From assembly GCA_022750055.1 (NCBI GenBank), contig JAKIWL010000002.1, positions 147,042-211,041 of the forward strand: a stretch of DNA of 64,000 bases, given 5' to 3'. The notes beneath the pieces were generated by a model that did no database searches, had not been told where the DNA came from, and worked only from the letters and a program-made list of their open reading frames with translations. The stretch comes from Thermoplasmata archaeon (GTDB lineage Archaea; Thermoplasmatota; Thermoplasmata; Lutacidiplasmatales; UBA184). Both the position numbers and the translations under genes were made by a program. Of this stretch, positions 16,774 through 24,811 are shown piece after piece (the first letter of the stretch is position 1; each line of letters opens with the position of its first letter).

Positions 16774-17835
16774 ATGCAAGCGTTCGTGAAGGCCGAGCGC
16801 GGGCCCGGCGGCGAGATCCGAACGGTGCCAGAACCTCGTCCCGCCGAGGACGAGGTCCGCGTCGCCCTGAGAGCGTCCTCGATCTGCGGCACGGACGTTC
16901 ACATCTGGGAATGGAACGCATGGGCCGAGTCGCGGATCGGTCGCACGCCGATGATCTTCGGCCACGAGCTGAGCGGAGAGGTGGTAGAGGTCGGGAGGCG
17001 TGTCACCACCCTGGCCGTGGGCGATCACGTCTCCGCCGAGACTCACATCGCCGACGGAACCTGCTACCAGTGCCGCAACGGAAAAATGCACATCTGTGCG
17101 AACGTTCAGGTCCTGGGGGTCGACCGCGATGGGGTCTTCGCGGAATACTCGGTCCTCCCGGCGGTGAACGCCTGGAGGAACGACCCGAAGCTCGACCCGG
17201 CGCTCGCCGCCATCCAGGAGCCGCTCGGCAACGCGGTCCACGCCCTGCTCCCGGAGGATAACATCGAGGACCTCGCAGGGCGGGACGTTCTGGTGACCGG
17301 TGCCGGCCCGATCGGGCTCCTCGCGATCGCGGTTGCGCGGACCTTGGGTGCGCGTCGGGTCTTCGCTACGGAGGTCAACCCATTGCGCATCGCGCTGGCG
17401 AAACGGATGGGGGCCGACCGGGTCATCGACCCCCGGGGCGAGGAGGGAGCGGCGGTCAAGACCATCCTAGAGGAGACCGAGGGTCGGGGGGTGGACGTGG
17501 TCGTCGAGATGTCCGGCCACCCCAGCGCGCTCACCCTGGGCTTCGAGGCGCTCACGCCGGGAGGCCGGGTCTCCCTGCTCGGCCTTTTCGACCGCCCGGC
17601 GACGCTCGATGTCGATGCCTCGCTCATCTTCAAGGCGGCCCGGGTCCACGGGATCTTCGGTCGGCGGATGTTCACCACGTGGTTCCAGGTGCGGGGATTG
17701 CTTGAGAAGCCCGAGTTCCGCGCGAAGATGGGAGAGATCATCACCCATCGGGTCCCGATCCACGACCTTCCGAAGGCGATGGAGTTGATCGAGTCCCAGC
17801 AGGCGGCGAAGGTCTCCCTCGAACCGAGGTGGTAA
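16774..17835 (+). CDS. tdh: L-threonine 3-dehydrogenase
   Basis: Zinc-dependent medium-chain dehydrogenase of 353 residues, oxidising L-threonine with NAD+ to 2-amino-3-ketobutyrate. Catalytic-zinc residues are Cys38, Thr40 and His43 in SICGTDVHIW, with GHE at 63-65. The Rossmann motif GAGPIG is at 176-181 and Glu200 after it favours NAD+. In the structural-zinc loop (DGTCYQCRNGKMHIC) the first of the usual four Cys appears as Asp94. An ATG 45 nt upstream is in frame, but a TTAAAC element lies between the two, so the second ATG (MQAFVKAE) was chosen. The next gene, kbl, completes the pathway. Confidence 0.93.
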   Translation: MQAFVKAERGPGGEIRTVPEPRPAEDEVRVALRASSICGTDVHIWEWNAWAESRIGRTPMIFGHELSGEVVEVGRRVTTLAVGDHVSAETHIADGTCYQCRNGKMHICANVQVLGVDRDGVFAEYSVLPAVNAWRNDPKLDPALAAIQEPLGNAVHALLPEDNIEDLAGRDVLVTGAGPIGLLAIAVARTLGARRVFATEVNPLRIALAKRMGADRVIDPRGEEGAAVKTILEETEGRGVDVVVEMSGHPSALTLGFEALTPGGRVSLLGLFDRPATLDVDASLIFKAARVHGIFGRRMFTTWFQVRGLLEKPEFRAKMGEIITHRVPIHDLPKAMELIESQQAAKVSLEPRW

Positions 17836-17838
17836 CGC

Positions 17839-19032
17839 GTGCGAGATCCCGCTGGTTTCCTCGGCGAGGAGTACCGCACCCTCGTTTCGAGTGGCCTCGA
17901 CTGGAAGCTTCACGTGTTGGGCGGTCCGAGCGCCCCGTGGTGCGAGGTCGACGGCAAGCGGGTCCTGATGTTCTGCTCGAACAACTATCTCGGCCTGAGC
18001 AACCATCCGAAGGTCAAGGAGGCCGCTCGGCGCGCCCTCGAGCGCTACGGAGCCGGCTCCGGCTCCGTTCGGCCGATCGCCGGGAACCTCGACCTGCACG
18101 CCGAGCTCGAGCGACGACTCGCTCGGTTCAAGGGCGCCGAGGCATCGCTGACCTATTCGAGCGGCTTCGCGACGAACGCGGGCCTCATCCCCCAACTCGT
18201 CGGTGAGGGCGACCTCGTCATCTCCGACGAGCTCAACCATGGGAGCATCATCGACGGGGTTCGGTTGTCCAGAGCCGAACGAGCCGTCTTCCGTCATACC
18301 GACCCGGTCGACCTCGAACGGGTCGTTCAGGAGGCCGACGCGAGGACCCCGTCCTACCGTCGGGTACTGATCATCACCGACGGTGTCTTCTCGATGGACG
18401 GAGACATCGCCCCCCTCGACCGGATCGCGGACGTGGCCCATCGTTTCGGGGCCATGGTCTACGTGGACGATGCCCACGGCGAGGGTGTCCTCGGCGAGGG
18501 CGGGCGGGGCATCGTCTCGCATTTCCGCCTCGGGAGGGACCGGGTCCACGTCGAGATGGGTACCTTCTCGAAGGCGTTCGGCGTGGTGGGGGGACACATC
18601 TCGGGAAGCCGGGACCTGGTCAACTTTGCACTCAACCGCTCTCGAACCTGGCTGTTGAGCGGCTCGCACCCGCCGGCCGTCGCGGCCGCCTGCCTCGCCG
18701 CGATCGACGTGCTCGAGAGCGAGCCGAACCATGTCGAGCGGCTCTGGGCGCTGACCCAACAGTTCAAGAAGGCGATGACCGCGCTCGGGTTCGATACCGG
18801 ACACAGCGAGACGCCCATCACCCCGATCCTGGTCGGGGAGAGTGCGACGGCGAAGCGGCTGAGCGAGCGGCTTTTCGACCTGGGGGTCTTCGCACTTCCG
18901 ATCGTGTATCCGATGGTCGCGAAGGACAAGGCGAGGATCCGAACGATCATGAACGCGGCCCTCACCGACGACGACCTCTCGGTCGCGATCTCGGCGTTCG
19001 AGAAAGCCGGCCGCGAGCTCCGTCTTCTGTAG
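17839..19032 (+). CDS. kbl: Glycine C-acetyltransferase (2-amino-3-ketobutyrate CoA ligase)
   Basis: PLP enzyme of 397 residues from the alpha-oxoamine synthase family. It cleaves 2-amino-3-ketobutyrate with CoA to glycine and acetyl-CoA. Visible motifs are FCSNNYLGLSNHP, the PLP-binding DDAH at 210-213 and the Schiff-base Lys245 in GTFSKAFGVVGG. The GTG start is 3 nt after the tdh stop, so the two genes form one threonine-degrading operon and the unstable intermediate can pass between the enzymes. Confidence 0.93.
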   Translation: MRDPAGFLGEEYRTLVSSGLDWKLHVLGGPSAPWCEVDGKRVLMFCSNNYLGLSNHPKVKEAARRALERYGAGSGSVRPIAGNLDLHAELERRLARFKGAEASLTYSSGFATNAGLIPQLVGEGDLVISDELNHGSIIDGVRLSRAERAVFRHTDPVDLERVVQEADARTPSYRRVLIITDGVFSMDGDIAPLDRIADVAHRFGAMVYVDDAHGEGVLGEGGRGIVSHFRLGRDRVHVEMGTFSKAFGVVGGHISGSRDLVNFALNRSRTWLLSGSHPPAVAAACLAAIDVLESEPNHVERLWALTQQFKKAMTALGFDTGHSETPITPILVGESATAKRLSERLFDLGVFALPIVYPMVAKDKARIRTIMNAALTDDDLSVAISAFEKAGRELRLL

Positions 19033-19078
19033 TAGTGCCGTTCGGGCCTTCGCCGTCGCTCGGTTTGTCGACAGCGGG

Positions 19079-19087
19079 CGATATATC
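19079..19087 (+). promoter_or_regulatory. TATA-like box upstream of the DUF2203 gene
   Basis: GATATATCC, an isolated AT-rich patch 32-40 nt before the GTG start at 19119; a purine-rich GGGGGAGAG element sits just before the start. This suggests a short-leader mRNA separate from tdh-kbl. Confidence 0.5.
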
Positions 19088-19118
19088 CCCCCCACGCCTC
19101 GTTACGTAGGGGGAGAGC

Positions 19119-19622
19119 GTGGGGAAGGCCGACGATCCGAGCGCCGGGCCTTCGGAGCCCGGGGTACCGAACCCGGCGCGTCTTTGGACCCCCGAACAGG
19201 CGGGCCGCCGAGCCCTCGAGCTCAAGGACGAGGTCACCGAGCTGAAGTCCTGGGCCGTGCGGTTGCGGGAGGTCCACGCCGAGCTCGACCGGATGAAGAG
19301 TTTCTGGGGGAAGGAGTTCGAAGCCCCCGACCATCCCGACCGGGCGCTCCGGGAGCGCCTGGTCGATGAGTGGAACACGGTGCACGATCGGCTCGAGAAG
19401 GAGGTCGACGGTCTCTCCAAGGAAGGGATCGAGGTGAAGGACCTGGATGCGGGCCTACTCGATTTCTACGCCCTCGTCGAGGGGGAGGTCGTGTTCCTGT
19501 GCTGGCGTCTCGGCGAGGAGGAAGTCACGTTCTTCCACTCCCTCGACGGTGGGTTCCGAAATCGCCGCCCACTGCCGCATCGGCCGACCCGGGCGAGCCC
19601 GCACTCGCGGGGCGCTCCGTAG
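19119..19622 (+). CDS. DUF2203 family protein
   Basis: 167-residue protein with a GTG start. The region from about residue 25 (LWTPEQAGRRALELKDEV) to about 148 matches the DUF2203 family, including the characteristic end DFYALVEGEVVFLCWRLGEE and FFHSLDGGFRNRRPL. Function of the family is unknown. The protein is mostly helical and lacks membrane segments or obvious catalytic motifs. It has its own promoter-like TATA element and a strong purine-rich ribosome-binding site. Confidence 0.8.
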   Translation: MGKADDPSAGPSEPGVPNPARLWTPEQAGRRALELKDEVTELKSWAVRLREVHAELDRMKSFWGKEFEAPDHPDRALRERLVDEWNTVHDRLEKEVDGLSKEGIEVKDLDAGLLDFYALVEGEVVFLCWRLGEEEVTFFHSLDGGFRNRRPLPHRPTRASPHSRGAP

Positions 19623-19667
19623 CGAGCCGCCTACCGCTGCGCCCCGCCTTTCGGTCGAGGGGACGCG

Positions 19668-20618
19668 TCACTCCGGTTCGAGAGGGAGACCGACCAGGGC
19701 CATTCGCACGGACTGGATCCCGACCACGGTCGCGCCAAAGCCGATCGTCACGGCGGCCCAGGCCCCGACCCAGGGGAACGCGGCGTTGACCTCCAGGATG
19801 AGGACGGCGACCGGGGCCATCACACCCGCCGCCCCGCCCGCGACGCCCAGGCCCGGCCGACGCCGCCGGAACAGGGCGACCGCCCCGGCCGCCGAGACGA
19901 TCGTGCCGAGGAGGAGAAGGGCCGACGACGACCAGAGGCTCGCGACGAACCCTTCGAGGTCGGGGAACGGCGTCTCGATGACGGCGCTCGCCGTCGTCTG
20001 ATTGGAGGAGTTCGTGGCGAGCGATAGGTTGAAGACGGCTGGGTCGGAGGCGGAACCGCTCGTCTCGTAGACCGTCGACAGGAAGAGCACGAGGGACTGG
20101 GACCGGTAGCCCGGGGCCGACGCGTTCAGGGTGAGCCCTCCGGGCGCCACCCCGGGGATCTGGAAGGTACCGTCGGCCGCACTGACGGTGGTGCGGGGCG
20201 ACGAACCTTCGGAGACGAGCATAAGGCGGGCGCCGGAGATCGGATGTGCGGCCGTCTGGGCGTTGGGCTCGGCGAGGACCTTTCCAGCGACGGTGAACGA
20301 TCCGGGGGCGAGCGCCACGGCCCCCTCCACCGCCAGGGTTCCGGCGAGAACGGCGAGCGCCACGGTCCCGGCAACGAGCAGGGTGCTGAGCAACCTCGGG
20401 AGGGAGCGTGACGGGATACGGGGCGCCGGAAGCGGCGGATATAGGTGCGGGAAGACCTCCCAGGAGAACAGGGGGGGCCGCTCTCGCCACGGAACGACGG
20501 GGATCGGATGGCCGCAATGAGGACAGCCGTACCACACGGTCGCCGGCCCCGGGGGAGGCGGCAGGTAGACCGGACTGCCGCAGTGGGTGCAGCGAAGCGG
20601 GATGGGAGGCGCCGCCAC
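19668..20618 (-). CDS. Zinc-ribbon membrane protein with carboxypeptidase-regulatory-like domain
   Basis: 316-residue protein. The N-terminus is a zinc ribbon (CTHCG near residue 9 and CPHCGHPI near residue 30). One membrane helix follows at about 75-100, then a beta domain (FTVAGKVLAEPN to SAPGYRSQSLVLFL) of the carboxypeptidase regulatory-like type, which usually sits outside the cell. Three more hydrophobic segments lie near the C-terminus, separated by RRRRPG. The GTG start (VAAPPIPLRC) was chosen because the frame upstream runs antisense through the DUF99 gene. It is divergent from DUF99 with only about 30 bp between starts. Specific function is unknown. Confidence 0.72.
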   Translation of the reverse strand: MAAPPIPLRCTHCGSPVYLPPPPGPATVWYGCPHCGHPIPVVPWRERPPLFSWEVFPHLYPPLPAPRIPSRSLPRLLSTLLVAGTVALAVLAGTLAVEGAVALAPGSFTVAGKVLAEPNAQTAAHPISGARLMLVSEGSSPRTTVSAADGTFQIPGVAPGGLTLNASAPGYRSQSLVLFLSTVYETSGSASDPAVFNLSLATNSSNQTTASAVIETPFPDLEGFVASLWSSSALLLLGTIVSAAGAVALFRRRRPGLGVAGGAAGVMAPVAVLILEVNAAFPWVGAWAAVTIGFGATVVGIQSVRMALVGLPLEPE

Positions 20619-20648
20619 GCGCCGAGGACCGCCCGGGGGGTCATATCG

Positions 20649-21281
20649 TTGGGCCGTGCGCTCGCCAAGCGTCACCTGCGGGTCATCGGGATCGACGACG
20701 GCCCGTTCACCCGACGGAACCGCTTCGCGGTGGTCGCCGCGGTGGCGATGACCGTGCCGGGTACGGTCGACGGCATGCTGACGACGCGGGTCCGGGTGGA
20801 TGGAAAGGACGCGACGGAGCGTCTGATCGACCTGCTCGGCCGCTCTCCGTACCTCTCCGGTGCTCGAGCGATTCTCGTGGACGGGATCTCGGTCGCGGGG
20901 TTCAACGTCCTCGACCTGGCCCGGATGAGCCGGAGCCTGGGTCGGGCGGTGGTGTCGGTGACGCGGCGCGAACCGGACTTCGCCTCCATCCGGGCCGCGA
21001 TCCGGACGTATTTCCCAAAGGACGCCTCCCGACGGTACGGCCTCGTCGATCGACGGCGACCGTTCCCGGCGTCGATCGGCGGGGCCCGATTGTGGCTCGC
21101 GGTGGTTGGAGCGACACGGGCCGAGGCCCGACGACTGGTCCTGCGGACGATCCTCGTCGGGCGATGGCCCGAGCCCCTGCGGCTCGCGCACCTCCTCGCG
21201 CGGGCCGCGGCGAGAACGCCGGCCCGACCGCCCGCAACCTTATGGACCGGGGACCCACTCCCTCGTCGGGCGGGCCTGTAG
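20649..21281 (+). CDS. DUF99 family protein (endonuclease V-like fold)
   Basis: About 210 residues. Archaeal DUF99 hallmarks are HLRVIGIDDGPF at the start, MTVPGTVDGMLTTRVRVDGKDATE, and GARAILVDGISVAGFNVLDL. The family is structurally related to endonuclease V, but its biochemical role is not established. The start is uncertain: a TTG with a GGGGGG element 8 nt before it gives the usual length, and there is no ATG nearby. Its stop codon TAG forms nucleotides 8-10 of the tRNA-Arg that follows, so the last codons and the tRNA 5' end overlap by 10 bp. Confidence 0.82.
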   Translation: MGRALAKRHLRVIGIDDGPFTRRNRFAVVAAVAMTVPGTVDGMLTTRVRVDGKDATERLIDLLGRSPYLSGARAILVDGISVAGFNVLDLARMSRSLGRAVVSVTRREPDFASIRAAIRTYFPKDASRRYGLVDRRRPFPASIGGARLWLAVVGATRAEARRLVLRTILVGRWPEPLRLAHLLARAAARTPARPPATLWTGDPLPRRAGL

Positions 21282-21381
21282 CTTAGCCTGGATAAAGTAC
21301 TGGCCTTCTAAGCCAGCAATCTCGGGTTCAAAAGCCTCCGAGGACCCAGGGTCGCCGGGGCGGAAACTCCCGACAGGCCCG
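21272..21381 (+). tRNA. tRNA-Arg (anticodon UCU) with intron at position 59/60
   Basis: Acceptor stem GGGCCTG pairs perfectly with CAGGCCC, discriminator G, no encoded CCA. D arm is GCTT/AAGT, the anticodon arm is CTGGC-CTTCTAA-GCCAG with anticodon TCT, variable loop CAATC. The T arm only forms when 35 nt are removed: TCGGG-TTCAAA joins T-CCCGA to give the consensus loop TTCAAAT. The mature tRNA would have 75 nt and decode AGA/AGG. Without intron removal neither the T stem nor the acceptor stem can close. Its first 10 nt overlap the DUF99 coding sequence. Confidence 0.92.
21333..21367 (+). other. Archaeal tRNA intron (T loop, 59/60) of tRNA-Arg
   Basis: 35-nt intron. Bulge-helix-bulge fold: exon TTCA faces GGAA in the intron, three-nt bulges are AAA (5') and ACT (3'), and an intron stem GCCTC pairs with GGGGC. 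Cutting after the second nucleotide of each bulge restores TTCAAAT exactly. Removal needs the tRNA splicing endonuclease, here with broad substrate range because position 59/60 is not canonical. Confidence 0.85.
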
Positions 21382-21942
21382 TCCCCCCTGGGGCGGAGAC
21401 TCCGCTCCAATAGCGCCCAACGGGGATTGCCCCGGCCCTACGCGTCCGGGGCAGGGGGTCGAAGGCCGTTCTCATCGACCGGCTGTCGAGCAACGGGAGG
21501 GGTCGGACCCGGATCGAGCCGATCCCTCTACTTCCCGATCTCCTCGAGCGAGGGCGCGGCGAGGTAGCGGTCGAAGTTCAGCGGGCCGTCCAAAAGATCA
21601 TGCTGGAGCTTCGCGGTGCCGGGCTCCTGCCTACCGAGAGACGGTCATCGAGCCCCGCTCCGCTCGAGGAGTCCCCTTCGTCTCGCACCTCTGCGCCGGC
21701 CCGGACCCGCCAGGAGGACTCTCCGGCCCGAGCTCCCGGAGTCCTGGCACGCTCGACCGAGACGGTGGGCTGAGCGTGTCGAGGACCCAGACGAGGGGGT
21801 CGTCGCCGCGTCCCCCGTTCGATCGAATCCGTGCCATCCGAGGATCCGGAGCGGTAAACGCGCTGTCCTCCCGGCTGGACGGGGGGAACATTCCGCGTGC
21901 GGAAAGCGCAGAACCTCGATCGTACCCCAGGGTGGCGCTAGA
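21382..21942 (+). other. Intergenic stretch without recognised gene
   Basis: No convincing gene. The plus strand has a frame with a weak SAP-like segment (RVRGRGSKAVLIDRL near 21440-21485) but no start codon. The minus strand has a short frame ending LNFDRYLAAPSLEEIGK (stop near 21531) that is closed by a stop upstream. Either could be the remnant of a decayed gene; neither is supported well enough to call. Confidence 0.4.
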
Positions 21943-22107
21943 ATGACGACGGAGTGTGAGACTCCTGGTTGCATGCACCAGAGCCGATCGCACGGCGCGG
22001 ACGGCCACTGCCGCGCGTGCGGATGTACCGTCCACACTCGGAAAGGTCCGGGCCATGAAACAAAGGCAGGCAGGAAGCAGATGGCCCAGGCTCTCCGGAG
22101 CTGGTAG
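21943..22107 (+). CDS. Small Cys/His-rich protein (possible zinc finger)
   Basis: 54-residue frame starting MTTECETPGCMHQ. Cys at 5, 10, 23, 26 and 28 with His at 12, 17, 22, 31 and 38 suggest a compact zinc site (HCRACGCTVH). A GGTGG element lies about 10 nt before the ATG. The C-terminal part is basic (RKGPGHETKAGRKQ), fitting nucleic-acid binding. I do not recognise the family. It stands alone between the tRNA-Arg and the acyl-CoA synthetase. Confidence 0.5.
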   Translation: MTTECETPGCMHQSRSHGADGHCRACGCTVHTRKGPGHETKAGRKQMAQALRSW

Positions 22108-22267
22108 CCCCGGCGGATGCGAAACGAGGGGTCGAACTCCTCTCCGAGAGCCGTGGTCATTGACAGTCAGCACCGGTAGGATGACTCCCCGAGCTTCTGG
22201 GGGATGGCTCCCGACCGGTTGTGCGCAGTGGCCTTGCGGTTCGCCGCCGCTGCGAGCGCCGCCCAAG

Positions 22268-22277
22268 CCGTATTAGC
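22268..22277 (+). promoter_or_regulatory. Possible TATA-like box upstream of acyl-CoA synthetase
   Basis: CCGTATTAGC, 30-39 nt before the GTG at 22307, is the only AT-rich patch in this GC-rich intergenic stretch. The spacing suits a leaderless or near-leaderless transcript. Weak evidence. Confidence 0.35.
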
Positions 22278-22306
22278 TGCGGCCCGGTGACCCGGGCGGG
22301 GTCGGA

Positions 22307-24442
22307 GTGGGCGAGTCGAGCTCGGCGGCTCTTCCGGAGCTCTTCGCTCCGAAGGTCATGGCCGTTGTGGGGGCTTCGAACCGGCCGGGTTCGGTAGGCG
22401 GGAGCCTCTTCCGCAACATCCTTCGTTCAGGGTATCGCGGTGTCGTTTACCCGGTCAACCCGTCGTGGACGAGCGTGTCGGGAGTTCGTTGTTACCCAAC
22501 GCTCGGGGCCCTCCCAGAGGTGCCGGAACTCGCGGTCCTGATCATCCCCGCTCCCGCGGTCGTCCCTGCGGTCGAGGAACTCGGGCGGTTAGGGACGCGC
22601 GGCGTCGTCGTGATTTCCTCGGGCTTCCGAGAGGTCGGGCCGACCGGCGCGGCGCTCGAGTTCGAGCTCGCAGAGACCGCCCGCCGGCACGGGATGACCC
22701 TCGTCGGACCGAACTGCTTCGGCTTGTTCACGACCGACCCCGAGGTCAGCTTGAACGCCACCTTCAGCGAGACCCTGCCAGCATCAGGCGGGATCGGCCT
22801 CGTCTCCCAGAGCGGCGCCCTTGGGGCGGGGATCCTCGAGTACGGGGCGGCCGAGCGGGTCGGGTTCTCCCGGTTCGTCTCCGTCGGCAACCGGGCCGGG
22901 GTCGATGAGAACGCCTTGATCGCCTCCCTCCACGCCGATCCGCGGACCCGTGTGATCATCCTCTACCTCGAGAGCCTCGCCGACGGGCGGAAGTTCCTCG
23001 AGGCGGCCCACGCGGTCACCGAGGAGAAGCCGATCCTCGTAATCAAGAGCGGTCGGACGGCGGCCGGCGAGCAGGCGGCCCGGAGCCACACGGGCTCCCT
23101 CGCCCGATCCAACCGCGACCACCTCTACGATGCCCTCTTCGAGCAGGCCGGGGTGATCCGCGCGGGTACCCTCGGCGAGCTCTTCCGCGCCGCCAAGATC
23201 TTCGCCTCCGGTATTCGCACCAGCGGTCCGCGACTCGCCATCCTCACAAACTCCGGCGGGCCCGGGATCATCGCCGCCGATGCGGCGGCCCGGACCGGCC
23301 TCGAGCTGCCGGCGCTCCCGGAGCGCCTGCGCGGCCCGGTCGCCGCGAGCCTCCCGCCGATCGCCTCGGTGGCGAACCCGCTCGACATGACCGCGGGGGC
23401 CGACCCCTCCCATTACCGATCCGTCCTCGGGCTCCTTCTGGGCGACGAGGGATTCGATGCCGTCCTGGTCATCACCACACCGACCGGTACCGTCTCTGCC
23501 CGCGCCGTCGCCGAGGCGATCGCCGCGGCCCGTCGCGGGTCGACGAAAGCCGTCGTCGGCTGCCTGTTCGGCCTGACAGACCTTTCCGAAGAGATGGCCT
23601 ATCTCGAGGGCGCCGGGGTTCCGGCGTTCACCTTCCCCGAGGAGGCGGTCGAGGCGCTCGGGCTCCTCGCCCGATTTCGATCATGGCAGCAACGTCCGCG
23701 GACCGAGGTGCGACGCTTCGCGGTCGACCGGGACGCGGTCCGAGCCACCCTCACCTCCGCTCGCACCGAGGGCACGCTCATCCTTCCTGAGTTCGCCGCC
23801 CGAGGGGTGCTATCGGCCTACGGCCTGCCCTTCCCGAGGTTCGAGCGAGCGCGCTCCGTCGAGGAGGCGGTGCGCTCAGCCGGGTCGATCGGCTATCCCG
23901 TCGTCCTGAAGGTCGCCTCCCCCGACATTTCCCACAAAACCGAGGTCGGTGGGGTCGCCGCCGGGCTTCAGGACGCCGCGGAGCTCCGCTCGGCCTGGGA
24001 ACGGATGAGGAAATCATTGGCGGCCCGAGCCCCGTCGGCCCGCCTCGACGGGTTCGAAGTCGAGGCCGAGGTCGCTGGCGGGAAGGAGCTCCTCGTCGGC
24101 ATGCAGAGGGATCCAGACTTCGGCCCGGTCCTCGTCTTCGGGCTGGGAGGGATCTACGTGGAGGTCCTCAGGGACGTCACCTTCCGGCTGGCGCCGATCC
24201 GCACCCGCTCGGCCCGCCGAATGATCGAGTCGATCCGCTCATTCCCGCTGCTCGCCGGGGTCCGTGGGGAGCCTCCGAGCGACCTCGCCGCCGTGGAGGA
24301 GGCGATCGAGAGGGTCTCGCAGTTCGCGGTCGACTTTCCCGAGGTTCAGGAGCTCGACATCAACCCCCTCATCGTCCGACCCCAGGGGCTCGGGGTTGCG
24401 GCGGTCGACGCCCGGATCGTCCTCGCCCCCCTCTCCCCATAA
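22307..24442 (+). CDS. Acetate/acyl-CoA ligase, ADP-forming, alpha-beta fusion
   Basis: 711-residue fused enzyme that makes ATP from ADP and phosphate while converting acyl-CoA to acid plus CoA, or the reverse. Domain order: CoA-binding (residues about 5-135, FAPKVMAVVGASNRPGSVGG), succinyl-CoA-ligase-like (about 150-460) with the phospho-His motif RSHTGSLARSN near 260, then an ATP-grasp beta part (about 485-711) with YPVVLKVASPDISHKTEVGG. GTG start. Archaea use such enzymes for acetate formation or for salvage of CoA thioesters; the exact acyl substrate cannot be read from the sequence. Confidence 0.9.
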   Translation: MGESSSAALPELFAPKVMAVVGASNRPGSVGGSLFRNILRSGYRGVVYPVNPSWTSVSGVRCYPTLGALPEVPELAVLIIPAPAVVPAVEELGRLGTRGVVVISSGFREVGPTGAALEFELAETARRHGMTLVGPNCFGLFTTDPEVSLNATFSETLPASGGIGLVSQSGALGAGILEYGAAERVGFSRFVSVGNRAGVDENALIASLHADPRTRVIILYLESLADGRKFLEAAHAVTEEKPILVIKSGRTAAGEQAARSHTGSLARSNRDHLYDALFEQAGVIRAGTLGELFRAAKIFASGIRTSGPRLAILTNSGGPGIIAADAAARTGLELPALPERLRGPVAASLPPIASVANPLDMTAGADPSHYRSVLGLLLGDEGFDAVLVITTPTGTVSARAVAEAIAAARRGSTKAVVGCLFGLTDLSEEMAYLEGAGVPAFTFPEEAVEALGLLARFRSWQQRPRTEVRRFAVDRDAVRATLTSARTEGTLILPEFAARGVLSAYGLPFPRFERARSVEEAVRSAGSIGYPVVLKVASPDISHKTEVGGVAAGLQDAAELRSAWERMRKSLAARAPSARLDGFEVEAEVAGGKELLVGMQRDPDFGPVLVFGLGGIYVEVLRDVTFRLAPIRTRSARRMIESIRSFPLLAGVRGEPPSDLAAVEEAIERVSQFAVDFPEVQELDINPLIVRPQGLGVAAVDARIVLAPLSP

Positions 24443-24493
24443 CCCCGAGGCGTCCGCGGCCCTGCAGGCCTGCGCGTCCGCGAACGGGAGGGG

Positions 24494-24811
24494 ATGGAGT
24501 TGACCGGGGCGATCGGCACCCCGCCCCAGGCTTGGGTCCGGTTGTTCATCGCCTTCTACCTCACCATGATGGTGGTGCTTGTGGTCTTCCTCGCGGACCG
24601 TCTTTTGGGCGAGCGGCAGAGCCTCCGGATCGGCTGGACAGCCGCCGTCGGTGCCCTCACCACCTTCGCCGGCGGGTTGGCCGACGTGCCCGTTGGCCCC
24701 TACGCCGGGGGGTACATCGCAGCCGCCGGAGTCATCATCCTTGGACTCTCGTTCGTGCTCACTTCGTGGTGGGGTCTCTCAGCAGGATCCCGAAGACTAC
24801 ACGGCGCGTAG
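24494..24811 (+). CDS. Small integral membrane protein, unknown
   Basis: 105 residues with three hydrophobic segments, near 17-34 (LFIAFYLTMMVVLVVFLADR), 47-62 and 70-90. A purine-rich GGGAGGGG element directly precedes the ATG. No family recognised. It follows the acyl-CoA synthetase by about 50 bp on the same strand and may share its transcript. Confidence 0.6.
   Translation: MELTGAIGTPPQAWVRLFIAFYLTMMVVLVVFLADRLLGERQSLRIGWTAAVGALTTFAGGLADVPVGPYAGGYIAAAGVIILGLSFVLTSWWGLSAGSRRLHGA

Noticed and set aside
21430-21780. Plus-strand SAP-like segment RVRGRGSKAVLIDRL
   Set aside because: No start codon in frame, only one short motif resemblance and no downstream domain; too weak for a gene or pseudogene call.
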